DNA from: Macrosoma leucophasiata
Taxonomy: Eukaryota > Arthropoda > Insecta > Lepidoptera > Hedylidae
Assembly (NCBI GenBank): GCA_036365455.1
Contig: JAWQUS010000007.1
Location: 19,298,001-19,362,000, forward strand
Direction of reading: 5' to 3'
DNA length: 64,000 nt
Positions 10,829 through 22,141 of this stretch are shown here, piece by piece. How positions within the stretch are numbered: the stretch's first letter is position 1; each line of letters opens with the position of its first letter. The notes under the pieces were generated by a model. That model was not told the origin of the DNA. It saw only the letters and a program-made list of their open reading frames with translations, and did not search any database. The translations under genes were made by a program, and so were the position numbers.

Positions 10829-12091
10829 ACGAGAATAAGCCCCCTGGTTGGTTGGTGCAACTGTAACTACAGTTAATGAAGGACTGTAATACGGATATGC
10901 TCACTTTAAAAATATTCCACCCGATTCGTCTTATTTTTATGTCCTATTACATTAAACGTCATAACATAACAGAAAAAAGTTAATAAGCAAAAAACTTATA
11001 TCTTACGCTCAGTATCACTTCCAGTCCAATCGATATCGATGATTGTCCGTTACCCATGTCCCCACGGAAGTTATAAAGCTTTTTGGCTAAAAAAGCATTC
11101 GGGTGGCGATGGTGCGGAAGCAAAGTGGAAATTTCTTACAATGTGCCAGATAATCTAAGATTGCCCGGGGTCAGGTTTTTGTTCCGTCAAGTGAACCGAT
11201 AGGTTCTGGAAACGATCATAATGTGCAAATATGCCAAAGAAACTGTTGTTAAAGAATACGGGGTCCGGTGACAGATTTATAGCTATAGTACGAACTTCAA
11301 AAGGGTCATAAATATAAACTATTGGTACGCCTACAAATCTATTTGCTTATACTTAACATATTTCACTGGGTATTTGATTTAGTTAGGGCATGCGTGTGGT
11401 CAAGTGATACAAATGCTTGCAATTTCTGAGGAGTTGCTGTTTGGGTAGTGTAATCTAACGTTATTGAGGAAAAAAATATATAAATAAATAAAAAAAAATA
11501 GTAATATGAATTGAGATTAAAGGTAAAGAAATATAGCTCACAATCGATAGTCACGTAGAGTGTCCCCCAAGGAGGTATGTTCAGCCTCATGCACTTACAA
11601 TAATGTGAAAAGAAATTTTGTAATTAAATTACGTAATGTTTTAATTTGCAATGTGCAGCTTTAGGAAATCGTGCTAGGAGGGTATGCGAGGAAAGCACAT
11701 ATACCTAATACAGTATCAACACCAGATCTAAAATCGATATTTCTAGAGAAACTTGTACCTATACTTAACTATTATAAATAAGTATCATTTATCATTCCAA
11801 AACGCATGGATTAAAACGTAATATACAAATAAATTCTTTCCAAAAAAATCTCGATAGCAATACAACCTGCAGTGGATAACATTTTATTTTCTTTACATTT
11901 CAATAGTTGCATATAATTTTGTTGTTGGTATAAATAGACCTTCCCTATGCACATACATTTCATAGCTATCGAGGAAATATCTCAGTTACGTTATGATTCA
12001 CAGTTACTATCCTTACCTATCCTACTTAACCTACGTAAATACAATTTTGTTAGACTGTGGCAGCTCACCCTCGCAAATCTTATATATACCG
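10829..12091. other. Unannotated stretch
   Basis: No gene or clear repeat recognised. There are AT-rich runs near 11.47-11.5 kb. Confidence 0.4.
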
Positions 12092-12131
12092 TACAAGACT
12101 TTATATCTTATATACATATATAAAGTCTTAG
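12092..12131. repeat. Short hairpin
   Basis: AAGACTTTATAT is mirrored by ATATATAAAGTCTT around a TA-rich loop. Simple AT-rich sequence may explain it. Confidence 0.6.
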
Positions 12132-12677
12132 ACGGTTATCTGTTATGCAAGTCAAGACATCAAAAGTTGATTGCAAGTACCTCGCTGATCTCCACATACT
12201 TGTTTACGCCGTTCTACTAGTTTATCAGTTCTGGCCAGCTGGCGGGCTTTTGTTGCTTGACAGTCTTGACACTACTTTGTTACTTGCACCTCAAAAACTC
12301 TGATATGTTATCAGTTATGTACCTACACATATTCTTGACACACAGAATTAAAAATATAGAAATTATATAGGTATATATCTAAGCCACATCAAACAAATAA
12401 AATATTTTTAGAAATGAGGATCGAACACAGCTAATATTATTAAACATTTGTTTATAATTTTACCGGTTAAATATAAAATGTATACAAGCTTACAAACAAT
12501 TCGGATTAATCGTTGAGTGACAAAAATAATTAGAAGCTAATTTGTTATATACTTACTCATTAGTCTTAAAATAAGCCGGCGGGCGGTTCGGCGGGAGTAT
12601 TCATTTTCATTTCCCAAAGTCAAGCTCAGCTTGAACTTCAATTTTCTTTTCTAATTTATTCGAGTTAGTAGCCTACA

Positions 12678-12890
12678 AGGAACCCTTATAGTTTCGCCAA
12701 TGTCGTCCTTCCGTCCGTCCGTCTGTTTGCAGCTAAGCTCGTTCTTTCTTTCTTCTTTATAGATTCTTAGCACTAAGGCTGTAATTTGGTACAAATTATA
12801 CATACTTACCTATTAACTATGCAGAGAAAATGAAACAAAGAAAAAAAAAATTTTCGTTACGGTACCTCCCATTACATGTAACGAAGGCAT
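12678..12890 (-). mobile_element. Dispersed repeat F, copy 2
   Basis: Reverse orientation of the 2.3-kb copy: AAGGAACCCTTATAGTTTCG followed by CCGTCCGTCCGTCTG. The upstream part matches weakly (a TTTGGTACAAAT-type motif). Confidence 0.5.
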
Positions 12891-13667
12891 TAATTTTTTT
12901 TTCTGAAGTTTATTAAACTTAAATGATAATATGTGCAGAACCAATCCGTAAAAACAGTTTTATTTCAATGAGTGGAGCTCGCGAAAGCCGAAGAACATGT
13001 CACATAACAAGGTCTTCAACAAAATTAAGTCTAATCCTATGCTACAAGTACACTCGACATTATTAAAACCAATCGACAAATTAAAGGACTCAATGTCACC
13101 GAAAAATGTATTGACAAATGAACATCAGCGGGCAAAAAGGAAATGAATCTGATTCACAGGAAATAGGAGATTGATCCAATTGAAAACGACGGCATTGAAC
13201 CGTCACGGTCAGTTTTAACTACGCCCTTGATTAAATTAAACAGAATATTTATTGATATTCGCCGCTTCATTCTGGTAAAAGACGAATTTGTTTTGTATTC
13301 ATACATCAAGATTAACTGTCGTTGTTATTCGTTGACCAAAAAGTTAAAGAAAGGTAAATAGTAATAATAATAATATGTACATTATAAACGTATTTAGTCT
13401 ACTAGTAAATAAAGCATGCATGTTCCTATGCCACAGCTTTCAAACTAATTATATGATTGGTAATATAATTTTGTTACTTTAAAAATGCTCATTGACAAAG
13501 AGAAAATAATACACTGTTTCTTGAGACAATATGTCGATCAACATGAATAATAAATGCATATTATATTTATTATAATTTACCTGTGTTTGATGGTAAGCTT
13601 ATTACATAATTAGGTATATTAACAAATGTTGTTACTGCGTTCTGTTAGCTATAAAATGTTATCTCTT
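12891..13667. other. Unannotated stretch
   Basis: No gene or recognised repeat seen. Confidence 0.4.
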
Positions 13668-13914
13668 ACTGGTGGTAGAGTTTCAGTGACAGAGCTCGCG
13701 GGCGTAGGCACCACCGCACTACCTAATAATATGCTAAATGGTAGTGTTGTTCAGCACTATCGTACCCTGTAATTTCCGGCACAGAGGCATAACACCTTAC
13801 GCCTCAGGAGTGGTAACGCATCTGCATTTTGATCTTGGTCTTTGTGTAAGTGTTTATAGGCTGCAATCATCGCTTAACATCAATGTGAACTGTTTGCCAT
13901 TACATAAAAAAAAA
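13668..13914 (+). mobile_element. Family A copy with internal deletions
   Basis: ACTGGTGGTAGAG start, TTACATAAAAAAAAA end. It lacks the TTCCGGTCAGGTGG segment and part of the 3' region, so it is shorter than the consensus. Confidence 0.9.
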
Positions 13915-13921
13915 CCTCTAC

Positions 13922-14015
13922 GTAAAGAAAAAATGGAAAGAAAAATTGTCTTCGGGTAGGATTTGAACTTGCGACTTCTGAAACACTTACCCAAACGGAA
14001 AAGAGGAAAAATGAC
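13922..14015 (-). mobile_element. Family T copy 2, decayed tRNA-like head
   Basis: AAATGGAAAGAAAAATTGTC and GGATTTGAACTTGCGACTTC align with the 2.8-kb copy in the same strand orientation. The D-arm side has decayed. Confidence 0.5.
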
Positions 14016-14440
14016 AACTTTTCCGTCCCACTTTTTCTAATGCTATGGAATTAACCTTTATTTTCCATAATTGTGAAACTTACCATATAATTCAGGCAGT
14101 GTTACTCCAAACAATCCAATCTGAAAAAGAAAAAAATAAATTATTATTAAAAAAATTAAAGCAAAAAGACATAAGTTTGTAAAGATGACGGGCAAACAGG
14201 GTGGACAAGACAATATAAAAATGAGGAAAATATTTTAAAATGTCTTGATTTCACCAAACAGTTTACTGACCTACCTCGAAGGTGACCTCATAATGTCCAG
14301 TCATTTTATATCAACCGTTTTGAGTCGTTTCACAACTCACAACGATTTGAATTGTTATATTTTAAAAAATATTGACACCTAAGTAGACGTTTCAAACATA
14401 ATATTTGTTTATTTTTGCCATATTTTTTAAATTATTAATA

Positions 14441-14644
14441 ACTAGCTGTGCCCGCGACTTCGTCCACGTGGGAAAAAATATGATTGTTCAGTATCTACGC
14501 GGACGAAGTCGCGGGCGCAGCTAATATAAAAGTAGCCTAAGTTACTACTTATTACATCAGCTATCTGCCAGTGAAAGTCCCATCAAAATCGGAGACACTC
14601 AAATTCTATTTATTTTTATGTAGGTATGTACATCCATATGTATG
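14441..14644 (+). mobile_element. Dispersed repeat B, first half of a dimer
   Basis: ACTAGCTGTGCCCGCGACTT is mirrored by AAGTCGCGGGCGCAGCTA around GATTGTTCAGTATCTAC, giving a stem of about 25 bp. It then has TTATTACATCAGCTATCTGC. After AAATCGG it jumps to a tail-like AGACACTCAAATTCTATTTA, so the interior is deleted. Confidence 0.7.
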
Positions 14645-14880
14645 GAGATAAAAGTAGCCTAAGTAACTCCTTATTACATCAGCTATCTGCCAGTGAAAGC
14701 CCCGTCAAAATCGGTGCAGCCGTTCCCAAGATTAGCCCCGCCAAACAGACAAATAGACATTGTAAAAAATGTTGTTTTGGTATATGTACCGTGTAAACAT
14801 ACATATATCCATTTAGTAAAAAGCGGTTATTTTAATATTGCAAACAGACACTCCAATTTTATTTATTTGTATAGATGGAA
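14645..14880 (+). mobile_element. Dispersed repeat B, second half of a dimer
   Basis: Restarts at ATAAAAGTAGCCTAAGTAAC and repeats CAGCTATCTGCCAGTGAAAG. It then has AGATTAGCCCCGCCAAACAG and ends ATTTATTTGTATAGAT as in the 29.3-kb copy. It lacks the hairpin head, so the pair looks like a head-to-tail dimer. Confidence 0.7.
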
Positions 14881-14939
14881 GGTAATATACAACATAAGAC
14901 CTAAAAATTCTGTGAAAATTTTAAGCGTCTAGTTGCTAC

Positions 14940-15132
14940 CGTTATTATTAATGAGCAAAAAATATACGAAAAAAAAACACGTTTATTGTATGCCCTCTTG
15001 AACCCCATAACATTTTTCATTTTCTTATCTTTAGTAATTAATTTTGTCTTTATAGCGGTATCAGAAATACATAATTTGTGAAAATGTTAGCTTTCTAGCT
15101 ATCACTATTTATGAGTGATAGACACGCCTGGT

Positions 15133-15163
<31 letters not shown>

Positions 15164-15230
15164 AGCGGAGGATTAGTAATCCGTAGGGTCCGTTTTTACC
15201 TTTTAGGTACGAAACCCCCTAAAAGATAGA
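14940..15230 (+). mobile_element. Dispersed repeat G, copy 1
   Basis: TTAGCTTTCTAGCTATCACT, then GACAGACAGACGGACGGACG, then TAGGGTCCGTTTTTACCTTT and ACGAAACCCC. The same ending is seen at 44.1 kb. Class unknown. Confidence 0.5.
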
Positions 15231-15279
15231 ACTAAGATACAGAATGGCTTAAAAATATTCGATATGATTCTATAAATTG

Positions 15280-15526
15280 ACATAACTTTTTTATTTCTGA
15301 ACCGATTCACATAAAACAAACACTTAATGTTAAGTGAAACTTACCACAATATATTAGTGAAAACCGCAAATCGAATAAGCCGTTTCTGATATTAGCGTGC
15401 ACAAACACACAGACAAACAGACATTTTTCCGGGATAAAAAGTACCCAGTGTTGTGCGCCAAAGGTTAAAGTATAATCATACCAAGTTTCATCGTAATCGG
15501 ACCGGTAGTTTTTCTGTGATGCTTGA

Positions 15527-15557
<31 letters not shown>

Positions 15558-15565
15558 AAAAAAAT
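15280..15565 (+). mobile_element. Dispersed repeat H ending in an ACAG microsatellite
   Basis: AAGTTTCATCGTAATCGGAC then GCTTGAACAAACAGACAGAC. The ACAG run spans about 15531-15557. A second ACAGACAAACAGAC tract sits inside. Such tails suggest a nonautonomous repeat that seeds microsatellites. Confidence 0.5.
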
Positions 15566-16098
15566 TCTAATCACATATTTGTGTTCGGTATCGATCTTGT
15601 AACTTGTAGAGCTTTACCACCAGCTCCAGCTCTACTACTGATACTTTCTGTCGTATTCAGATTAAATGAAAGATTCATTGCCCAGCAATAAACATAATTA
15701 ATCGGAGATGTAGTTGCGTCTATTAGAAAATGATTTACTCCCGGTCCCTCACTCCGCTTTCCCTGCAATTTGTTGCGTTCAGAACAATGTGCAGTGATTT
15801 TTAAATGTTCACCGTACGCCATCTGGCGCTTTCAAAGCCGTACTAAGTAATATTGGTAATTGCTCCCATCGCCCCGCCGAATGCTCAAATTCGACAGGCA
15901 TTTTTGTTTGTAAAAAATTAGGGACCCCATTGAATGGACTATGGTAATGTTTGTTTTCATTGACATGTAATGTACCTAATTATTGGTTGTATAGGTAACT
16001 AATACTTTAATGGAAATCAATCTCGAGATTATTATTAAAACAGAAATGAAGCACTCGATTGATACATACGAGTATCTCCTTTTTAAATTGTTTCTGGA
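15566..16098. other. Unannotated stretch
   Basis: No gene recognised. A possible old family A 5' trace (GAGCTTTACCACCAGC near 15.61 kb) is too short to call. Confidence 0.35.
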
Positions 16099-16144
16099 AA
16101 ATAGAAACATATATGTAATTATCTATACATATATGTTTCTATTT
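16099..16144. repeat. Perfect 17-bp hairpin
   Basis: AAATAGAAACATATATG is exactly mirrored by CATATATGTTTCTATTT around a 12-base loop. TTATCTATACAT recurs just downstream. Confidence 0.85.
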
Positions 16145-16900
16145 GTAAATGTATTTATCTATACATTTAATAAGGCAGTAAAAAAGTAGTTTACTTCGTA
16201 CTTATAAATTATTTATTCACCTCCCATGCTTCTTCTACATTAATTATACGCTTCTTCTTATATGGATAGATACGATATGTTCATATTGTTCATACTACGC
16301 TTAAAGATAATATTTTTCGATTACATAGGATACATTTATTAAGTCATTCACAAAAAATAAGAGAAAACAATAATATGAAAAACATGATAGTTGAAACCGT
16401 TAAAACGATAACAATGTATTCTTAACTTTGTCGAATAATTTTATAATTCGTAGTAGTCGTGCCAATAACATGACAGATATCCACCTCTTTACTATTCATT
16501 ACATCATTGGTAGGGTCTTTTTTTTGTTTGCTTTAGATATTCCATTTCAAGACCGCACTTTCCCGGTCAGGGATTATTGAAAGCTCAAAAAACCCAAAGC
16601 CCTTAAAGTGTTACCCCAAAAGTCTAGACTGAATGTCTCTGTGCCAATCAGTTTCGAATATCAGTGTTGAGCATACCATTTAACAGAATATCGATAAAAT
16701 AAGAGGGTTACCTACCTACTATGTTCATCAATTTTTACTTTATTTCACTTAAAAAGAAGCAACGGCAAACACTCATTAAATATTGGTCCCTCATTATTAT
16801 ATCCGACCAAGTAACGTTCATTTAGTACCTAAGCTATTGAAAACAAAATTAATTAGCTCTAAAATAATTTCCATCGCCATCAATATAAGGTAATATCGCG
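16145..16900. other. Unannotated stretch
   Basis: No gene or repeat recognised. Confidence 0.4.
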
Positions 16901-16929
16901 GCATAATTAAAATCTCCTACAAAATAATA

Positions 16930-17330
16930 TTAAAGGCACTCCGCTTAATTTGCCAGCATTACGTACGCTCCGGTGTTTATTGGCGTTGAGAAATTAATAT
17001 TTCGCGCCGATATCAAAGTTCACGCTCAACTAGCCACCCTGGGGGCTGGCAATAACTACACTTGGGCGGAATTGTCGCAGGTGAGAGTAGAATGCGCTTA
17101 TAATATTATTTTTTGCACCTTATATTAGGGAGATCAAAGGTCGTCGTGGCGACGGTAGGGCGGGGGAGGGCCGAGGGATTATCTCGAATTATTCACGTGC
17201 CATAAAGCGCAAATTACATCGGCAGCACGTGCCGTGACGTCTGCAATATGCGCGACGCCGGTGACGCCTCCCGTGGGACCATCTAAAACAATCGCCACTG
17301 GGTGCCGAAGCCGGCCCTGCCTCGATTTAA
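16930..17330. promoter_or_regulatory. Candidate conserved noncoding segment
   Basis: A repeat-poor, GC-richer block with two CACGTG E-boxes (17194-17199, 17226-17231) and a CATAAAGCGCAAATTACATC word. It has no long open frame. This is inference from composition and motifs only; cross-species alignment is needed. Confidence 0.25.
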
Positions 17331-17629
17331 AATATTGCTTTTCACCAGAGCCCACTTTAAAATATTAACTTTGTCGATGCCTATGACGTGACATATTAAT
17401 TTAAAAGATGAAGTCTATTGTGATGTAAATGACACCCATACTCGTGTTACGTACACTGCTGTTTTTTTACTGGAATAATGTTTGATTGAATGTGACGAAG
17501 TAAAGTGAAATTGAATCGGAATTTCGATTCTTTCATATTGTTTTATTGAAACGTGAAAAGAGTTTTTCAATGATAAGAATTCGGGTCGACGGATAAATAC
17601 AAAAAAAAACGTATTTTTACATAAATTAG
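17331..17629. other. Unannotated stretch
   Basis: Nothing recognised. Confidence 0.4.
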
Positions 17630-17639
17630 GTACCTACAG

Positions 17640-17715
17640 GCCTACCAGGCCTCGCCCCAAAGAGGGGAGAGACTCGTGCCCAGCAGTGGGACGTATAATG
17701 GGTTGCCATTATTAA
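17640..17715 (+). mobile_element. 5S-derived SINE (family R), 76-bp 3' fragment with TSD
   Basis: Contains AGGCCTCGCCCCAAAGAGG, GAGACTCGTGCCCAGCAGTG and GGGTTGCCATTATTAA. It is flanked by 10-bp duplications GTACCTACAG at 17630-17639 and 17716-17725. This is a severely 5'-truncated but bona fide retrotransposition product. Confidence 0.88.
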
Positions 17716-17939
17716 GTACCTACAGCAAAACCACATTTCTCGGAGTAGCACTACAGCTTTTAGCTATATAAGATTATTTACCAAACTTTCTAGCTCGTCA
17801 CTATAACCCCTTAACAATCCGAAGTTAACTGGCAACAAATCAAGCTAAATTCACACCACAACCACAGCATAACTCATAACATATTCGAATGTTTTCCAGG
17901 AAGCAATTAATTCGGCATCACTAAACAAATAGCATTATT

Positions 17940-18260
17940 GGGGATCGGCTCGTCTATTCGAGCATCTATTAAATTCTGAATGCGAGGTTAATCCGCAATT
18001 ACCGCCTAGTTATCGCCGGAAGACGACGGAGATAGTTAGGGCCCGGAAAATATTCCGTTCACTAATTATTCCACGTAATTAAACGGGAGCATTATCGCGA
18101 CGCCGCCGCCACCTGCCGGCATTGTGCGAATGTGATTTACTGCGATCCCGCCGCGATTCCGTTGCGATTCCAAAACGGATCCCCGGGCTCTTTTTGCACC
18201 AATTAATTGTCGAATTGCTCGTATATTAATTGCTATGAAATTAATGTGGGGATCGATGAG
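17940..18260. promoter_or_regulatory. Candidate regulatory segment with homeodomain-like sites
   Basis: Repeat-poor and GC-rich around 18.08-18.2 kb, with clustered AATTA/TAATT words (CCAATTAATTGTCGAATTG, TATTAATTGC). No coding signal. Motif-based inference only. Confidence 0.25.
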
Positions 18261-18378
18261 TTACTGACTGCTAGGTAATGGTTATTGGAGTGCCGCAAGA
18301 ATTCGTGTTCATTTTGAATACTTTTAACTTTGCAGGTACCTAATTAATTCTTTAATAAAAATGAACCTAACTGCCGTC

Positions 18379-18666
18379 GTACCTAGTCTAGTGCTAAGAC
18401 TGTAACGATGGGGTCATCAGGGTCATGGGTTCGGGGGCATCAGAGATAAAGCATAATACACCTTCATCTCTGGTACTATTGGGATTTTCCCTGGGAGTTC
18501 CGCAGTGCCACCCTCGGAGTTTGGTTATGTGCCCAGAGATGTCAAGGTAGGCTCGCCACCTGCAACATGAGACATTGCGTAACCTACGAACATTGGGTGT
18601 CTGCATGTATGTTTGAATTCATGCATTTAGGTACCTCTGCATACCCCTTCGGTGAATACAGGCTTG
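18379..18666 (+). mobile_element. Family C (tRNA-derived SINE), nearly full length, diverged
   Basis: Head contains TAGTCTAGTGCTAAG (A-box-like) and CATGGGTTCGGGGG (B-box-like). The body has TGTGCCCAGAGATGTCAAG and TAGGCTCGCCACCTGCAAC. The end has CCCTTCGGTGAATACAGGC before a T-rich run. Order matches the copies at 36.0 and 41.3 kb. Confidence 0.75.
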
Positions 18667-19421
18667 ATTTTTTTTTCTTTAACTCATATAATTCCTTGCT
18701 CCAACGTGCATATTATGTCAATATGTCAGTGAACGGTGTGTGATAGGGTCCAACTCTTCTTTGAGTGGTGGATCGCTTACTAGCTCTCTAAAACAGAGTA
18801 TTCCATTTGCATCGAGTTTAAAAGTAAAATTTAATTAAACACCTTATTCACAAAACAATATACCAAACATTCCTTATCTTTAATATCCATATTAAAAAAC
18901 CCGACGTTTTTACAGCAATAAAGATGAAATGGAATGCAAAAACAGCGCGCAGGCTGAAAAAATAATACAACAATATGGGCCTCAGTTAATAGGGAGTCCC
19001 AGGGTCCACTCTTATTACGGAAGCGCGCTCTCTAATTTGCTCGCCAAGTATTTCCTCTTATTTTCCCGTCGCCCCGACGAAGATGGCAGCCATACTTCTT
19101 CAAATGAAACGCTGTAGGTATATTTTTCGGATGTTTTGATATTTAATTTAACCGTATGTTGGTATTACATCAGATTATGTCTCTGAAATCATTTTAACAG
19201 ATAATTCCCATAAATTAGTTGATGCGGACTTTGTCTGGAAATTATTCTTCTTAAATATCAAAAAAACACTTTATTGATAGATTGTTTATTTGAATTTGCT
19301 CAATTAATATTTGATTTGGGCTTTGTAAGGCTTATTTCAGCTAATTGATTAGAACTAATCTGAACGCAAATCACGAATATCGCAAAATTAGGAAAAAAAA
19401 TGCCGCTAAATTATAGTAACG
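18667..19421. other. Unannotated stretch
   Basis: No gene or clear repeat. A plus frame at 18929-19117 has no recognisable domain. Confidence 0.4.
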
Positions 19422-19502
19422 TAACTTCACGCCTGTCATCCCCGAAGGGGTAGGCAGAGGTAAATGCATGCATTCAATCATACATGCAAGCACCCACGTT
19501 AT
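19422..19502 (-). mobile_element. Family C 3' end
   Basis: AACTTCACGCCTGTCATCCC and CGAAGGGGTAGGCAGAGGTA match the other C copies. It breaks at CACCCACG and continues as a family A piece. Confidence 0.75.
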
Positions 19503-19568
19503 TATAGTATTCAGCAATATCGTGTTCCGGTCGGGTAATAATGTGCGATCCCCGAATTTCAGACAATC
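19503..19568 (+). mobile_element. Family A internal fragment
   Basis: CAATATCGTGTTCCGGTCGG and ATGTGCGATCCCCGAATTTC correspond to the middle of family A. Confidence 0.6.
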
Positions 19569-19944
19569 TGATAGATAAGAGCTTATTCATTAGGTCTTAT
19601 AAACGTCAAGTTTTTACGTACTTGAATGTTCAAAAGGATACAGCATTCGGTTTCCATCAATTTGGACGGTATGCTTGTTTGTATGATGTTTTCATAAAAA
19701 AAATATATAAGATTTTTATACAATAATGATGGGGAAAAAAACACACAATTCACATTCATTGTTGGTGAACACCGCAGTTTAAAGACATTTTTGTAGTACT
19801 CGTATATTATACTGCGGCAGGTCGGTCTGGTAATGGTGGTACGGACTGGTGCCTATACCCTCGACCTCCATCACTGTTCAAGTAGAATAAACTTAAACGT
19901 TTTATTCCAATCAACACAATCAAAAAAACCTGCGTAGGTCGAAC

Positions 19945-20850
19945 GATCAATAACGGTTGTGGCTAAAACATAAGCTCATTAGTAATTAAGCCTGGCTGGT
20001 GCGGACGCGCGGCTAAATATTTCCTCAAGGCACCGCGCCTGTCTTTTTTCCACTTTTTTTTCAGTATTGGAATTTAATGGGCAGATTGGTATATTGCAGA
20101 TTTCCCGGACGTAATCTAATATTCCACATACATTTTCTTGGCGGAAAAATATGGCTACTGTTTTTTGACGAAATTATTAGAGAGTACATTTTAAGTCAAT
20201 AGATCAATAACGGTTGTGGCTAAAACATAAGCTCATTAGAAATTAAGTCTGGCTGGTGCGGACGCGCGGCTAAATATTTCCTCGAGGCGCCGCGCCTGTC
20301 CAGGCCGCAGTCATTAAAAGAACGCTCGAGGTCGTTCCCGGGCGAAATCAAATATTGTCCACATACATTTTCTGAGCGGAAAATATTAGTCGTGCTTTTT
20401 TTGACGAAATTGTTAAGAGAGTGTACTTTTTTTTCAGTATTGGAATTCAATAGGCAGGTTGGTAAATTGCAGATTTCCCGGGCGTTATCAAATATTCCAC
20501 ATACATTTTCTTGGCGGAAAAATATGGCTGCTGTTTTTTGACAAAATTATTAGACAGTAAGTTTTAAGTCAAAAGATCAATAATGGTTGGGCTAAAACAT
20601 AAGCTCATTAGAAATTAAGCCTGGCTGGTGCGGACGCGCGGCTAAATATTTCCTCGAGGCGCCGCGCCGCCCGTCCAGGCCGCAGTCATTAAAAGAACGC
20701 TCGAGGTCGTTCCCGAGCGAAATCAAATATTGTCCACATACATTTTCTTGGCGGAAAATATTAGTCGTGCTTTATTTGTCCAAATTGTTGAGTAAACTTT
20801 ATACCTACTTCAGTTTTGGAATTCAATAGGCAGGTTGGTAAACTGCAGAT
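19945..20850. repeat. Long-period tandem duplication of a unique noncoding unit
   Basis: Units begin GATCAATAACGGTTGTGGCT at 19945 and 20202, with a variant at 20575. Each carries AAGCCTGGCTGGTGCGGACG, GCGGCTAAATATTTCCTC and TCCACATACATTTTCTTGGC. Units 2 and 3 also have GCAGTCATTAAAAGAACGCT and GAGGTCGTTCCCG. Unit lengths differ (257, 373, about 275 bp) because subblocks are lost or repeated. No coding frame persists across units. Confidence 0.85.
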
Positions 20851-21181
20851 TCTTTTTCCAATTTTTAATAAGATAGTAATATTTTTTAATGTATGAAGGT
20901 GTAAACATAGATCAACACCGGAGGGGAGTAGCCATATGCAGGCTTTCCCCTCTGTCAAAGTACAAGCCCAAATGGGCCTATACCTGTCGCCTAGATGTTT
21001 AAATGTGTGCGTGAAATTCTGTATTTTGTTAAAGTCAAGGTGTGAGTCTCGTATTAATAGACGATTTTTGTTGTATTTGCACACGCATTTCCCCCCGCAA
21101 AAAATGACAGACTGTTTTGTATCGGTAATACACGCTATGGCTCTCCCGGTCCGCCGCAACCGGTGGGCCGCGTTGCTCTAT
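20851..21181. other. Spacer of unknown origin inside the tandem region
   Basis: Open frames exist on both strands (132 codons minus at 20761-21159, 84 codons plus at 20936-21190). Neither shows a domain I recognise. The sequence contains GGGAGTAGCCATATGCAGG and a CCGGTCCGCCGCAACCGG partial palindrome. It could be an old retroelement piece. Confidence 0.3.
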
Positions 21182-21432
21182 GAGGTGTAAACAAGCATGC
21201 AGTACGTACACATTGATGTTGAGTGATGACTGCAACCTATAGACACCCACACAAAGACCAGAGGCCAAACTTCAGATGCGTTGCCACCTCTGAGACCTTA
21301 ATTGTTGTCTCTGTGATAGTCATTATTAGGGGACATACGTTACCATCTAATTGGACCACAATAGTGCTGAACACTACCATTTGGAGGTACATAGATTTGG
21401 TAATGCGGTGGTGCCTACTCTCTCGAGCTCTT

Positions 21433-21507
<75 letters not shown>

Positions 21508-21537
21508 GTCCTCTACTCTCTAAACTCTACCACCAGT
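21182..21537 (-). mobile_element. Family A copy interrupted by a CT microsatellite
   Basis: CAAGCATGCAG, GATGACTGCAACCTATAGAC and CTGAACACTACCATTTGGAG give family A in reverse, ending TCTACCACCAGT. The hairpin region near its 5' end is replaced by a CT array. It is inserted in the tandem duplication region. Confidence 0.9.
21436..21504. repeat. (CT)n microsatellite, 69 bp
   Basis: Uninterrupted CT dinucleotides inside family A, likely highly variable between individuals. Confidence 0.95.
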
Positions 21538-21545
21538 AAAAAAAA

Positions 21546-21705
21546 GCTTTAGAAGTAAGGCTTGGCTGATGCGGATACACTGCTAAAAATTTTAGAAGCC
21601 GCCGCCCGCCCTGGCTGCAGTCATTAAAAGAACGCGCGAGGTCGTACCCGGGTGAAATCAAATACCTATTGTTCACATATATTTTCCTGGCTGAAAATAA
21701 TAAAT
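21546..21705. repeat. Partial fourth unit of the 20-kb tandem duplication
   Basis: AAGGCTTGGCTGATGCGGAT, GCAGTCATTAAAAGAACGCG and GAGGTCGTACCCGGGTGAAA match units 2 and 3 but are more diverged. The array therefore predates or was split by the intervening insertions. Confidence 0.8.
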
Positions 21706-21888
21706 AAAACTTTTATTTAATAATAAATAAAACTAATTAGATATTATTGAAAAAATGTATGTTTCTCATCCTCAGAAATGATGATGAGAAACACAATTTT
21801 TTTTTTTAAAGTTTAAAAAACATTGATTATGTTTGTAATGTGACAAAAGTGTTGTACGTCATTAGGTGAGAATTTTTATTTGTTTTTT

Positions 21889-22141
21889 TTTTTGTACAGA
21901 AAATGGTAAACAAGCACAGTTCACATTGATGTTAAGTGATGACTGCAGCCTATAAACATCCACACAAAGACCAAGGTCAAAATGTAGATGCGTTACCACT
22001 TACCACAAATTTCAGGGCCGTACATTACCACCTGACCGGTACACGATAGTGTGCTGAACACTACCATTTAGCGGCAACAACATTAGGTAAAGTGTTGGTG
22101 CCTACGCCCACGAGCTCTGTCACTGGAGCTCTACCACCAGT
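21889..22141 (-). mobile_element. Family A copy, internally deleted
   Basis: Runs from a T-rich end to GAGCTCTACCACCAGT. A deletion removes the CTCCTGAGGCCTAAGG segment. Confidence 0.9.

Noticed and set aside
20761..21159. Longest open frame (132 codons, minus)
   Set aside because: No recognisable domain. It crosses the edge of a tandem repeat and overlaps a plus-strand frame. Length is within chance for 64 kb.
21436..21504. Repetitive serine-leucine protein
   Set aside because: The apparent Ser-Leu run is the translation of a CT microsatellite.
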